The notes below the pieces were generated by a model, which made no database searches, was not told where the DNA came from, and saw only the letters and a list, made by a program, of their open reading frames with translations. Positions 40,799-49,691 of a stretch of 64,000 nt of DNA are shown piece after piece (the stretch's first letter is position 1; each line of letters opens with the position of its first letter). Origin of the DNA: Anaerolineales bacterium (GTDB lineage: Bacteria; Chloroflexota; Anaerolineae; Anaerolineales; UBA4823); assembly GCA_003105035.1 (NCBI GenBank), contig PQAL01000006.1:40718-104717 (forward strand), given 5' to 3'. A program made the translations under genes and the position numbers.

Positions 40799-41737
40799 GT
40801 GGATTCAATAACGACAAATGCTCCAGCCCAAAGCAATCTTTATAGCTCACGATTAAGGGCAGATTTAATACAAGGTGACTGGGAAGGGTTGTACCAAACC
40901 GCTTCCACATGGCTGGATGCCGAACCAGGCCATCCGGCGGCGACATTCGTACAAAATATCGCCTGCCTGTTCACCAATCCACCGAACATCATTCGCAATA
41001 AAAGCTATCTGGTGAAGGTGAGTAAAAAAGATTGGAATGAAGTGCTTGTTTGGTTCAAGGGATTCCAAACCGAGGCAGACAAACACAACGCGAATTTCCA
41101 GGTTTTAGATTTCATTTTACAACCCCAATCGAAGAAAAAAACCAGCATGGAAGGCGCTCTATTGGAGCATCCAAACCACGCCGAGCTGTTATTTTTGCAG
41201 GCCATTGCATCACAAGACCATAATTTATCAATTGAAAAACTAAAGCTAGCGGTGGAGAATAAACCCGAGTTTCCGGCTGCCATCTATCTGCTCGGGATAT
41301 TCTCGCTCGAGGTGAACAAGGTAGAGGACGCGGAGAAATATCTGAAGCAGGCTATTGCACAAGCCCCGGATTTCCTTGAAGCACACTACCAGCTTGGCTC
41401 ATTGTACTCCCTGTACATCCCGGATGCAGACGAACAGGCTAAAGTACATTTCGAAAAGGTGATCGAGCTTGACCCGCAGGGGGGAGCCGGCACGGATGCC
41501 CGGAAAGTACTGGATACAGGCACGGCGCCGCAATACGGGCAACGCATTGCCAAACGGGGAGGCCGAGGTGGCGGAATGTCAATCTTCACCATCCTGGGGA
41601 TTTCGCTGCTGGCGATGGTGCTGTTTGCCGGACCGTTATCGAAGCTGTTTCGGATACCCAACCCGACCGCGGTGGGATTGATGGCAGGTTTATTCGTCTT
41701 CATTGGGTTGTACTCGGCATCCAGGAAACAGAAATAG
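40799..41737 (+). CDS. TPR-containing membrane protein
   Basis: The 312-residue protein has tetratricopeptide-like helices, clearest at AAIYLLGIFSLEVNKVEDAE (near 165) and DFLEAHYQLGSLYSLYIPDA (near 200), followed by DEQAKVHFEKVIELDPQGG. A linker with GGRGGG leads to two close hydrophobic helices at the C-terminus (IFTILGISLLAMVLFAG and VGLMAGLFVFIGLY). The TPR part should lie in the cytoplasm. I prefer the GTG at 40799, which has AAGGAAG seven bases upstream, over the TTG at 40781. The function is unknown. The stop is 28 bases before the next gene. Confidence 0.75.
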   Translation: MDSITTNAPAQSNLYSSRLRADLIQGDWEGLYQTASTWLDAEPGHPAATFVQNIACLFTNPPNIIRNKSYLVKVSKKDWNEVLVWFKGFQTEADKHNANFQVLDFILQPQSKKKTSMEGALLEHPNHAELLFLQAIASQDHNLSIEKLKLAVENKPEFPAAIYLLGIFSLEVNKVEDAEKYLKQAIAQAPDFLEAHYQLGSLYSLYIPDADEQAKVHFEKVIELDPQGGAGTDARKVLDTGTAPQYGQRIAKRGGRGGGMSIFTILGISLLAMVLFAGPLSKLFRIPNPTAVGLMAGLFVFIGLYSASRKQK

Positions 41738-41765
41738 CTCTTGCTAGGCAATATAGGATGAGACG

Positions 41766-42785
41766 ATGAGCTGGCAAGATCAGCTGAAAGGTGATCCCAT
41801 CACCTGGTTATTGCAACCGGATAACCCCGGGGTACGCTACCTGGCGCTGCGTGACCTGCTTGATAAACCTGCTGACGACCCAGAATTTATCTCCGCATGC
41901 TCAGAAGCACATCAGAATGGAGCCATTGCTGGCGTGCTTGATAACATCCACCTCGAAGGCTATTGGGCGAAACCAGGCCCAGGATATACGGCCAAATATC
42001 GCTCAACCGCCTGGACCATCATCCTGCTGGCGCAGCTGGGAGCCAGGCTAGATCAGGATGAGCGTATTGACCGGGGGTGCCGCTATCTCATGGAGCATTC
42101 CTTCTCCCCTGGTGGCCAATTCAGCGTCTATGGAACACCATCAAGCACAATCGATTGCCTGCAAGGCAACCTGCTGTGGGCTCTGCTCGAGATCGGCTAT
42201 GCAGACCCCCGCCTGGAGGCAGCTTTTGACTGGATGGCACGTACAGTGACGGGGGAGGGCCTGGCCTCCAGAAACGACAAGGATGCTGAACGCAGGTATT
42301 ACGCCTACAAGTGTGGGCCATTATTCGCTTGTGGACCTAATTATGGCCAGCCCTGCGCCTGGGGGGGTGTCAAGGTCATGCTGGCCTTCGGTAAACTCCC
42401 AGAAAGTCAACGATCACCACTGATAAAGCAAGCCATCCAGGAAGGATTGGATTTCTTCCTGGGTATTGACCCGGCAACGGCTGCCTGGCCGACCAGGCTG
42501 GGCGATAAACCCAGCCGAAACTGGTGGAAGTTCGGCTTCCCGGTGTTTTACATCACTGACCTGCTCCAGCTGGTGGAAGGGTTGGTGGTCTTGGGTTATG
42601 GTAAAGACCCACTGCTTGCGAACACGCTGGAGCTCATCCGGGATAAGCAGGATGAAAATGGCAGGTGGCTGCTGGAGTACGACTATACAGGTAAGACCTG
42701 GGGAAACTATGGGGATAAGAAACAACCCAACAAGTGGGTAACATTGAGAGCAATGAGAGCGCTAAAGCGAGCTGCTAGCGGATAG
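41766..42785 (+). CDS. Squalene-cyclase-like alpha/alpha toroid protein
   Basis: The 339-residue protein contains repeated helical units like those of terpenoid cyclases and prenyltransferases: VRYLALRDLL, STAWTIILLAQLGARLD, CLQGNLLWALLEIGYAD, GPLFACGPNYGQPCAWGGVK and YITDLLQLVEGLVVLGYGKD. The late WLLEYDYTGKTWGNYGDKKQ segment is a repeated-unit end. The catalytic DXDD motif of squalene-hopene cyclases is absent, so cyclisation is doubtful; a binding or other role is more likely. Related proteins have been mis-annotated as nitrogen fixation proteins. It has AGGATG before the ATG. Possibly co-transcribed with the TPR gene. Confidence 0.7.
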   Translation: MSWQDQLKGDPITWLLQPDNPGVRYLALRDLLDKPADDPEFISACSEAHQNGAIAGVLDNIHLEGYWAKPGPGYTAKYRSTAWTIILLAQLGARLDQDERIDRGCRYLMEHSFSPGGQFSVYGTPSSTIDCLQGNLLWALLEIGYADPRLEAAFDWMARTVTGEGLASRNDKDAERRYYAYKCGPLFACGPNYGQPCAWGGVKVMLAFGKLPESQRSPLIKQAIQEGLDFFLGIDPATAAWPTRLGDKPSRNWWKFGFPVFYITDLLQLVEGLVVLGYGKDPLLANTLELIRDKQDENGRWLLEYDYTGKTWGNYGDKKQPNKWVTLRAMRALKRAASG

Positions 42786-42898
42786 ACCCGGTTTACTGCA
42801 TATGTGCGCCAGGCAACACCCGGTTTTCACAGCTGTATACGATTCGGTGTCACAGCTTGCCTGACGAGGAACACCCGTACTGGATTCAGTGGGAATCT

Positions 42899-44242
42899 TT
42901 ACAACGGCAGGCTCAAGGTGAACACGGCCCCACCTGAAGCATGATTGGCGACCGTCAGGTCTCCCCCGTGGGCACGCGCCAGCTGGCGGGCGATGGCGAG
43001 CCCCAGCCCGCTGCCTCCCTCGGCGCGGGTGCGAGATTTATCTACCCGGTAAAAACGTCCAAAGATATACGGTAACGCTTCGGGAGGAATCCCCGGACCC
43101 GAATCGTGTATGTGTACCATGGCTTTCTTCGCTGACGATACGATAGCCAGCTCGACTTTCCCACCAACGGGGGTGTAGCGCAATGCGTTTGATAGCAGGT
43201 TGGTGAGGATCTGCTCCAGGCGGATCGGATCCAAAGAGACAGGTGGCAGTGCGGATGGTGGAGGAGTGATGACCAGCTCAACCTGCTGGGTGACAGCCTG
43301 GGGTTGAAAACGCTCCACCACCCTGCCAACCAAAGAAACCAGGTCGGTCGGGGTGCGTTCCAACTCAATCTGGCCGGCATCTGCCATAGCGAGCGTACGT
43401 AAGTCTTCCACCAGGTGGGTGAGCAGGTGATTTTGATCGACCACCGGCACCAAGTTATCCACAGTGAGGGGGTAGACTCCATCCTGGAGCGCTTCCAGGT
43501 TGGCGCGCTGGACAGCCAGCGGGGTGCGCAGCTCGTGGGCGATATCCGCAGTCATGGCACGCCGGGCTTCTTCTGCCTGCTGGAGCGAATCGGCCATCTG
43601 GTTAAAGGTGTGGCCGAGGTCTGCCAACTCATCTTTTCCATTCACTTCCACACGCTGTGACAGGTCACCCTCAGCAAGTTTCTTGGCTGCCACGGTGAGA
43701 GCGCGCACCGGGCGCAGCAGCGTGTAAGCCAAGGCGGAGGAAACAACCAACCCCAGCACAACGGAGAGAATCCCGGCAAGTAAAACACTGCGGTTCAACC
43801 GCTGGAGCACGGCTTGCTCGTTGCCAGGAATAACATTCATCCCACCCTCGTAGAACAGGTAACCTACGTCCTTCCCAGCCACGATGATTGGGATGGAATT
43901 TTGCAACTCAACAGGAGCCAATTTCTGCCCAATTTGGGCTTGCTGGGTATCTGCGACGACCACACCTGAGGAATTCGCCAGGAGCAGGTGTTCATTCATC
44001 ATATTGCTCATCCCAGATGGAACTCCTCGCGGTTGTCTGAAAATGGACTGGACATCATTCCAATTGCCGTTGTTGCGGAAATAATTTTCAAGGCCGGTTG
44101 CCAGCTCATTCAAGCCATACATACCACCCCGAAACATGAAGGTGCGGACCTCATTAACAGCCCCACGCCGGGCAATCACCGCCACCAGCGAGACAGAGAC
44201 GAACACAATCAGGGTAAAAGCAAGGAAAAGTTTAAGGCGCAT
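42899..44242 (-). CDS. OmpR-type partner sensor histidine kinase
   Basis: A 447-residue kinase. Helices at about 5-23 and 153-177 flank an outside sensor domain. The HAMP segment (about 178-230) is followed by HisKA with the phospho-accepting His236 in ADIAHELRTPLAV and a HATPase with NALRYTPVGGKVELAI, DSGPGIPPEALPYIFGRFYR and GGSGLGLAIARQL. It resembles BaeS-like kinases. It lies 26 bases downstream of its response regulator, which precedes it in the same operon. The signal is unknown; the sensor region is short and shows no recognised ligand fold. Confidence 0.93.
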   Translation of the reverse strand: MRLKLFLAFTLIVFVSVSLVAVIARRGAVNEVRTFMFRGGMYGLNELATGLENYFRNNGNWNDVQSIFRQPRGVPSGMSNMMNEHLLLANSSGVVVADTQQAQIGQKLAPVELQNSIPIIVAGKDVGYLFYEGGMNVIPGNEQAVLQRLNRSVLLAGILSVVLGLVVSSALAYTLLRPVRALTVAAKKLAEGDLSQRVEVNGKDELADLGHTFNQMADSLQQAEEARRAMTADIAHELRTPLAVQRANLEALQDGVYPLTVDNLVPVVDQNHLLTHLVEDLRTLAMADAGQIELERTPTDLVSLVGRVVERFQPQAVTQQVELVITPPPSALPPVSLDPIRLEQILTNLLSNALRYTPVGGKVELAIVSSAKKAMVHIHDSGPGIPPEALPYIFGRFYRVDKSRTRAEGGSGLGLAIARQLARAHGGDLTVANHASGGAVFTLSLPL

Positions 44243-44268
44243 GTCTCATTCTGACCAATCTCGATAGC

Positions 44269-44955
44269 TCAGTTACGGGAAAAACGATAACCCACACCGA
44301 AGACAGTCTCGATGTAGATGGGGTTTCTTGGATCAGGCTCAATCTTGGCGCGCAGATTCTTGATGTGCGCGTCGATTGTGCGTTCATATCCCTCGTATGC
44401 CACACCCTGGGCCGCTTCGAGCAGCTGCAAGCGGCTGTACACCCGCCCTGGTTGGCTGGCCAGGGTGACCAACAGACTGAACTCAGTGGGGGTGAGCTCT
44501 ATGCTGACCCCCGCCCGTGTAACCTGATGAGCTTGCCGGTCAATCTCAAGGTCAGCAATCCGCAAGGGTTGGCCAGCCTGGCTACCTGCATCGGTACGGC
44601 GTAGGAGTGCATTCACCCGCGCAACGACGATGCGCGGCGAAAATGGCTTGGGGATATAGTCATCTGCTCCTAGCTCCAGGCCGATAAGCTGGTCGGATTC
44701 ATCTGCCCGGGCAGTCAGCATGATGATCGGCGTGCGGCGGGTTTCATTCTGGCGAATGCGCCGGGCAACATTGAGTCCATCCATCCCAGGGAGGTTGAGA
44801 TCGAGGATCACCAGGTCCGGCCGCTTATCTTCCCAGGTGGTGAGCCCGGTGTCACCCCGCAGGGCGGTGAGCACTGAGAATCCAGCCTGCTCCAGATAAG
44901 AACGCAGGACACGCACAAGCTCAGGTTCATCTTCGATGATCAGCAAAGTAGCCAT
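44269..44955 (-). CDS. OmpR/PhoB-family response regulator
   Basis: A 228-residue regulator with a receiver domain (LLIIEDEPELVRVLRSYLEQ, Asp52 in VILDLNLPG, IIMLTARAD, PKPFSPRIVVAR) and a winged-helix DNA-binding domain (about 130-225; ELTPTEFSLLVTLASQPGRV, RTIDAHIKNLRAKIEPDP). It is the first gene of a two-gene operon with the kinase that follows. A TATACT box lies just upstream of the start on the minus strand, possibly giving a very short leader. Targets are unknown. Confidence 0.95.
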   Translation of the reverse strand: MATLLIIEDEPELVRVLRSYLEQAGFSVLTALRGDTGLTTWEDKRPDLVILDLNLPGMDGLNVARRIRQNETRRTPIIMLTARADESDQLIGLELGADDYIPKPFSPRIVVARVNALLRRTDAGSQAGQPLRIADLEIDRQAHQVTRAGVSIELTPTEFSLLVTLASQPGRVYSRLQLLEAAQGVAYEGYERTIDAHIKNLRAKIEPDPRNPIYIETVFGVGYRFSRN

Positions 44956-45215
44956 GAGGTGAGTATATCGCTTTCGAGATAAATATAAAAGATAACATAT
45001 AGATGTGAATTAATTATGCGTTCTGTTGGATTTGCCCTGCTGAATCATGTTTTGATGGTCCTTACTGTTGCTCAAGCCAGCCTGAGGTTGATGCAAGTAT
45101 TTTAATTTCAACATATAATTCTGCTATCTTCATGACGTCCACCGATTGGTGTGATACCGAAACCTGTCTACCCAATCATGAATTACCTGAAATATATAGA
45201 AGAAGCGAGGAAAGC

Positions 45216-46112
45216 ATGACAAGCATCCAAGGACAACTGCTGAAGCTTTATTTTAAGGTACACCTGTTGATCACGCCTTTTCCGAAGACACTTGATATTA
45301 AAAAGGAACGGGCCGAGATGGATGCAATGGCAAAACTGTTCAAACCCCTGGCTGACATTGATTGCACTCACGCTGACATCCAGGGTATTCCAGCTGAATG
45401 GATTACACCATCTATAGTGGACAGAGGTCGGGGCATCCTATACCTTCATGGCGGGTACTTCATTTCCGGGTCAATCGAATCTCACCGCCACCTGGCAGGT
45501 AGTATTGCCTATGCCGCACAGGCGAAGGCATTGATCATTGAATATCGGCTGGCACCCGAACACCGTTTCCCTGCAGGTATTGAGGATGCGTTGACTGCCT
45601 ATCAATGGATGTTGGCACAAGGTTATGAGCCTGGCCAGATATTCCTTGCAGGTGATTCAGCGGGTGGGGGGCTTGTCTTATCCTGCCTGTTGGCGCTAAA
45701 AGAAAGGAACCTCCCATTACCCGCGGGAGGTGTATGCTTATCTCCCGCGATTGACCTGACCTTCAGTGGCGAGAGCTGGAAAAAGAATCTCAAAAAAGAG
45801 CTGATCGTCAATCCATACACTGCCGATAAGCTACAATCCATATATCTCGGAGACGTCCATGCACGCAGCCCTCTGGCATCGCCACTTTTTGGCGATTTAC
45901 CAGGCTTGCCACCCATCCTGATCCAGGTCGGTTCGGATGAGATGCTGCTTTCGGATGCACAACAATTTGCCGAACGAGCCAAACAGGCGGGTGTGGAGGT
46001 CAAGCTGGAGGTATGGCCCGGGATGCAGCATGTGTGGCAGTACGCAGCCAGCCGCTTGCCGGAAGGACGCCAAGCCATTGAAAGGATTGGGGAATTTATC
46101 CGGCAACATTAA
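45216..46112 (+). CDS. HSL-family alpha/beta hydrolase (esterase)
   Basis: The 298-residue enzyme belongs to the hormone-sensitive lipase group. The oxyanion motif is LYLHGGYF (78-80), the nucleophile is Ser148 in LAGDSAGGGLV, and the Asp241 and His272 of the triad are in VGSDEMLLSDA and MQHVW. It should hydrolyse small esters in the cytoplasm. I chose the ATG at 45216, which has GAGGAA upstream, rather than the ATG at 45132; the extra 28 residues are not needed by the fold. A TATAAT at 45114-45119 lies upstream. It is monocistronic. Confidence 0.9.
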   Translation: MTSIQGQLLKLYFKVHLLITPFPKTLDIKKERAEMDAMAKLFKPLADIDCTHADIQGIPAEWITPSIVDRGRGILYLHGGYFISGSIESHRHLAGSIAYAAQAKALIIEYRLAPEHRFPAGIEDALTAYQWMLAQGYEPGQIFLAGDSAGGGLVLSCLLALKERNLPLPAGGVCLSPAIDLTFSGESWKKNLKKELIVNPYTADKLQSIYLGDVHARSPLASPLFGDLPGLPPILIQVGSDEMLLSDAQQFAERAKQAGVEVKLEVWPGMQHVWQYAASRLPEGRQAIERIGEFIRQH

Positions 46113-46148
46113 GGGAACAGAGCAACTTTTCCAACCTCATCCCCAACT

Positions 46149-46514
46149 CTACAGAGGAAGTTGCTGGAGTACCCAGCTATTGCCATCGGGGTCTCGAAAA
46201 GTGGCTTCCTGTCCGTAAGGCTGTTGCTTGATGGGGGTAATCTCCCGCCCGCACCTCTTCAATTCGTCGCAAGTCTTGACAATATCATCCGGGATCAGGA
46301 TGACTCCTTGCTGGCTGCCTGGAGGCATTTGCGGGAACCAAGTCACCAGCACGATGCAGGTTTCCACACCGGGAAATTCCAACCTGAGCCAACGCATACC
46401 AGGCGTGGCTTGCACATCTTCCATCCCACGGCAGCCAAGCACATTGGTGTAAAAGAATTTGGAGATTTCAGGGTCTTTTACCGGCACTGAAATCGTCGAG
46501 ATTCTAGTGAACAT
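46149..46514 (-). CDS. VOC family protein
   Basis: The 121-residue protein has the glyoxalase/bleomycin-resistance fold: TISVPVKDPEISKFFYTNVL at the start, RLEFPGVETCIVLV in the middle and EATFRDPDGNSWVLQQL at the end. The metal ligand positions are only partly kept, so the substrate is unknown. It is not closely related to the VOC protein at 40285. It converges with the esterase gene and is divergent from the short transcript and cold-shock gene upstream. Confidence 0.85.
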   Translation of the reverse strand: MFTRISTISVPVKDPEISKFFYTNVLGCRGMEDVQATPGMRWLRLEFPGVETCIVLVTWFPQMPPGSQQGVILIPDDIVKTCDELKRCGREITPIKQQPYGQEATFRDPDGNSWVLQQLPL

Positions 46515-46684
46515 AGACGCTACTCCCTAGACCAGTAGATACTTCGGCATTCTACCCAGATCATAGCTGGAATTATCGGCCAATTTTCAAGAGCTTCTTA
46601 CCCATGAAACAGATTGAGTTCAGTCATCTATCCATTAAATAGGGGACATTTCTACTTTGCACTGACACATTCATTACCTGCAGC

Positions 46685-46713
46685 TTGACGATTCAGTGAT
46701 TCACTGGTACACT
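46685..46713 (+). promoter_or_regulatory. Sigma-70 type promoter before the cold-shock gene
   Basis: TTGACG (46685-46690) and TACACT (46708-46713) are spaced by exactly 17 bases. Transcription would begin near 46720, upstream of the terminator at 46766. Confidence 0.5.
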
Positions 46714-46719
46714 AACGCC

Positions 46720-46798
46720 CTGTAGGAAAGCCAGAAAGTTCTCGTTGCACGTAGTAATGAAGACGGTCCAAGGCTCGCTCCTTGGGCTGTTTTTTTTT
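46720..46798 (+). ncRNA. Short terminated transcript, leader RNA or sRNA of the cold-shock gene
   Basis: Between the promoter at 46685 and the terminator at 46766-46798 lies about 80 bases with no long reading frame. It could be an attenuated 5' leader of the cold-shock gene at 46863 or an independent small RNA. The sequence matches no RNA family that I recognise. The 46515-46862 gap holds nothing else I can name. Confidence 0.35.
46766..46798 (+). terminator. Intrinsic terminator 65 bases before the cold-shock gene
   Basis: Arms GTCCAAGG (46766-46773) and CCTTGGGC (46780-46787) pair fully with one G-U, loop CTCGCT, followed by TG and nine T. Confidence 0.8.
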
Positions 46799-46862
46799 GA
46801 CTGCTCCGATGGATTTGAAGGCGCACCACATATCTTTTTTCATACCTTACGGAGGTAAATCA

Positions 46863-47072
46863 ATGTCTGAAAGAATCGTCGGCACAGTCAAATGGTTCAA
46901 TGGGAGCAAGGGTTATGGATTTTTATCTCAGCCCGATGGCGCGGATGTTTTCGTGCACTACTCAGCGATCCAATCTGACGGCTATCGCACTCTCCAGGAA
47001 GGCCAGAAGGTGGAGTTCTCCATCGAGAAAGGCCCGAAGGGTTTGCAAGCTGCCAATGTAATCCCCATGTAA
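46863..47072 (+). CDS. csp: Cold-shock domain protein
   Basis: The 69-residue protein is a single cold-shock domain: [15 protein letters not shown] (RNP1) and [17 protein letters not shown] (RNP2), then [20 protein letters not shown]. It binds single-stranded RNA or DNA and acts as an RNA chaperone. GGAGG seven bases before the ATG fixes the start, although the frame is open upstream. The 5' leader may be attenuated by the terminator at 46766. An intrinsic terminator follows at 47101, so the gene is monocistronic. Confidence 0.96.
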   Translation: MSERIVGTVKWFNGSKGYGFLSQPDGADVFVHYSAIQSDGYRTLQEGQKVEFSIEKGPKGLQAANVIPM

Positions 47073-47100
47073 TAATTCACAAAATTACAAGCCAAACCTG

Positions 47101-47131
47101 ACCTGCCGCACAATCGGCAGGTCTTTTGTTT
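47101..47131 (+). terminator. Intrinsic terminator of the cold-shock gene
   Basis: Perfect 8-base arms ACCTGCCG (47101-47108) and CGGCAGGT (47115-47122), then CTTTTGTTT. Confidence 0.85.
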
Positions 47132-47185
47132 CCTGGGTTGACCTATGAATTAGGCGAGCTTTCTTGCAGTTATAATTCACCCAGC

Positions 47186-48112
47186 ATGATACCATTCAGA
47201 TATAAAAATATAACCCTGTTGTTATTCGCCAGCGGGTTGCTGCTCCTTTTGAGCAGCTGCAGCGTGATTGGGATTGGCTCTCCAGAGTCTACAGCCACGC
47301 CGGTACCTACATCCAGCATCCCCAATTTTCAGGTCATCGCACCACAAGCATGCAAGCTGGCAGAACAGGGAATGATCCGAGTGTATGAGCCTCAGGGTGA
47401 CCTGATTGCCTGGTCACCCAAAAGCAATACCGTCGCATACATCGCTTCCACACAGAGCTCAAGCTGGGATGTGGGTGACCTGAATATCCTGTCTGCGCCT
47501 ATGTTTCAAGATCCGGAACGCCTGGCAACTGGCGCGGCGGGTGAGCTCAACTGGTCTCCCGATTCGTCAGCCATTGCTTTCTTGGGCCTGCGGCGCAGCG
47601 ACGATCTCTATACTATTGGGCTGGCTTACCCGGATGGACGTCCCTCCCAGGACCTGTTCCCTGATGAAGCTGCCCGTACGGATGATTATGCCAGCCAGAA
47701 AGCAGTCTTGGAATGGATGGATTCAAGCCGTTTAAGGGTCTTGACCTCCTGCGGTTTTAATTGTTTGCAGACGATCGATTTCTACGTGGAGAGTGGGGCC
47801 TCGAGCCCGGTAGGCGAGGCGATCCAGCGTGGCTGGGGGTTGTGGGCACCTCATACCAATCAACCTGACACATTACCTGCAGAATACGCTGATTTACCCG
47901 GTCAGCTTAACTGGTCTCCCGATGAAAAGCAGGCAGCTTACATCGATCAGGTTGGCAACGCCTGGGTGATCAATGCGGAGGATGGCAGCCTGTATCCACT
48001 GGATATCGGTCAGTACGGCACTGCCAGCGAGACGGATTGGTCATATGACAGCCAATACCTGGCAGTGCAGGTAGATCAAAACCTGCAAATCTTTTCGCTC
48101 AATTGTCCGTGA
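47186..48112 (+). CDS. WD40/TolB-like beta-propeller lipoprotein
   Basis: The 308-residue lipoprotein has a signal peptide (NITLLLFASGLLLLLSSC) with lipobox LSSC and a Thr/Pro linker. The mature part has PD40-type repeats: IAWSPKSNTVAYIA, LNWSPDSSAIAFLG, LNWSPDEKQAAYID and TDWSYDSQYLAVQ, each a W-S-x-D/K motif preceding a strand. It is probably a short propeller exposed outside the cell. A TATAAT at 47171 lies only about nine bases before the ATG, so the mRNA may be leaderless. The open frame extends a further 60 bases upstream, but there is no ribosome site there. It is followed by aspA 13 bases later. Confidence 0.78.
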   Translation: MIPFRYKNITLLLFASGLLLLLSSCSVIGIGSPESTATPVPTSSIPNFQVIAPQACKLAEQGMIRVYEPQGDLIAWSPKSNTVAYIASTQSSSWDVGDLNILSAPMFQDPERLATGAAGELNWSPDSSAIAFLGLRRSDDLYTIGLAYPDGRPSQDLFPDEAARTDDYASQKAVLEWMDSSRLRVLTSCGFNCLQTIDFYVESGASSPVGEAIQRGWGLWAPHTNQPDTLPAEYADLPGQLNWSPDEKQAAYIDQVGNAWVINAEDGSLYPLDIGQYGTASETDWSYDSQYLAVQVDQNLQIFSLNCP

Positions 48113-48125
48113 GATAGGAGCTGGT

Positions 48126-49514
48126 ATGTCGGATTCACGTCTTGAACACGACCTGTTAGGTGAGCGCCGGATTGCGGATGAACATTATTATGGGATCCAG
48201 ACCCTGCGTGCGGTGGAAAATTTTGCTATCAGTGGGATCGCCATCTCCCAATACCCCCGGCTGATACACTCCCTTGCATACATTAAGAAAGCAGCTGCCC
48301 TTGCAAATCATGAGCTGGGTTTGATGCCTGAGGATATCACCCAAGCTATCACGCAGGCTTGCGATGATATTTTGCAGGGCCAGCTACACGGCGAGTTTGT
48401 TGTGGATGCCATCCAGGGTGGGGCGGGCACTTCCACGAACATGAATGCCAATGAGGTCATCGCCAACCGGGCGCTCGAGCATCTTGGCCTACCAAAAGGG
48501 CAATATGAAGTGCTGCACCCACTCAATCACGTCAACCTTTCGCAATCCACCAATGATGTTTACCCTACCGCTCTGCGCCTGACTCTCAGCATGAAATTGG
48601 ATGGCCTGCTGGTTGAGATGCAGGCTCTGCAGACTGCCCTGGCGGAGAAGGGGGTTGAGTTTTCCGACGTAATCAAGATGGGGCGTACCCAGCTCCAGGA
48701 TGCCGTCCCCATGACCCTCGGGCAGGAGTTCGATGCCTGGGGTGTGACAGTTGGGGAGGATATTGCGCGTGTCAGGGAGGCGCAGTCCTTGATCCGGGAG
48801 ATCAACCTGGGAGCCACAGCTATCGGCACCGGTATTAATGCGCCTCCCGGTTATGCTGAGCTGGTCACTCACAAGCTGAGAGAGCTGAGCGGAGTGCCTG
48901 TGGTCCAATCGCCTAACCTGGTGGAAGCCACCCAGGATGCTGGGGCTTATGTACAGCTATCGGGGGTGTTGAAGCGGGTGGCAGTCAAGTTATCCAAGAT
49001 CAGCAATGACCTGCGTCTGCTTTCATCCGGTCCACGCGCTGGGCTGGGGGAGATCAACCTGCCTCCCATGGCACCCGGGTCAAGCATCATGCCGGGCAAG
49101 GTCAACCCGATCATCCCCGAGGTGGTGAACCAGGTGGCCTTCGAGGTGATCGGCAACGACCTGACGGTCACCATGGCGGCTGAAGCCGGCCAGCTTGAGC
49201 TGAATGCCATGGAGCCTGTGATTGCCTACAACCTGTTCACTTCATTGGACATGCTCGGGCGTGCCTGTCGCACACTCGTCAATCGTTGCATCCTGGGTAT
49301 CACCGCCAACCGCGAGCATTGCCGGCAGCTGGTTGAGAACAGCATCGGGCTGGTGACTGCCCTGAACCCATTGATTGGCTATGACAAAGCCAGTGAAGTC
49401 GCCCGGGAAGCATTGCGCTCAGGAAAATCAGTGGTGGAAGTGGTGCTTGAAAAAGGTTACCTGAGCCGGGAGGAGCTTGAGCAGGTGCTATCTCCACATA
49501 GGATGATCCGCTAA
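48126..49514 (+). CDS. aspA: Aspartate ammonia-lyase
   Basis: The 462-residue enzyme belongs to the fumarase II/aspartase family. It follows the aspartase pattern closely: EHDLLGERRIADEHYYGIQT, LRAVENFAIS, GGAGTSTNMNANEVIANRAL, KMGRTQLQDAVPMTLGQEF, INLGATAIGTGINAPPGY and the signature loop GSSIMPGKVNP, which carries the catalytic Ser. The aspartase assignment is preferred over fumarase because of the QLQDAVPMTLGQEF and TRTS-like order, but activity should be checked. It converts L-aspartate to fumarate and ammonia. AGGAG before the ATG supports the start. Confidence 0.85.
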   Translation: MSDSRLEHDLLGERRIADEHYYGIQTLRAVENFAISGIAISQYPRLIHSLAYIKKAAALANHELGLMPEDITQAITQACDDILQGQLHGEFVVDAIQGGAGTSTNMNANEVIANRALEHLGLPKGQYEVLHPLNHVNLSQSTNDVYPTALRLTLSMKLDGLLVEMQALQTALAEKGVEFSDVIKMGRTQLQDAVPMTLGQEFDAWGVTVGEDIARVREAQSLIREINLGATAIGTGINAPPGYAELVTHKLRELSGVPVVQSPNLVEATQDAGAYVQLSGVLKRVAVKLSKISNDLRLLSSGPRAGLGEINLPPMAPGSSIMPGKVNPIIPEVVNQVAFEVIGNDLTVTMAAEAGQLELNAMEPVIAYNLFTSLDMLGRACRTLVNRCILGITANREHCRQLVENSIGLVTALNPLIGYDKASEVAREALRSGKSVVEVVLEKGYLSREELEQVLSPHRMIR

Positions 49515-49600
49515 GCCGATCCTGGTCTTTGGGTGTATATTTTGACGATGCAAAGTTAAGGGGTGATGTCGGGTGCTATATCTTTGCTAATACGACTAAC

Positions 49601-49645
49601 CAGGTAAGTAAATAATATGCCGCAGGGTTGTTAGCACCTGCGGCA
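49601..49645 (-). terminator. Intrinsic terminator of the cpaF operon
   Basis: Arms TGCCGCAGG and CCTGCGGCA (49618-49626 and 49637-49645) pair perfectly. On the minus strand the hairpin is followed by TATTATTTACTT, which fits termination of the leftward Tad operon. Confidence 0.65.
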
Positions 49646-49691
49646 CAGAGTCACTGATTCTTTCTTAAATTTCGATAAATGTTCGTTGGAA

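Noticed and set aside
47126..47185. 20-residue N-terminal extension of the propeller lipoprotein
   Set aside because: It begins inside the terminator of the cold-shock gene and upstream of the -10 box; the signal peptide starts at 47186.
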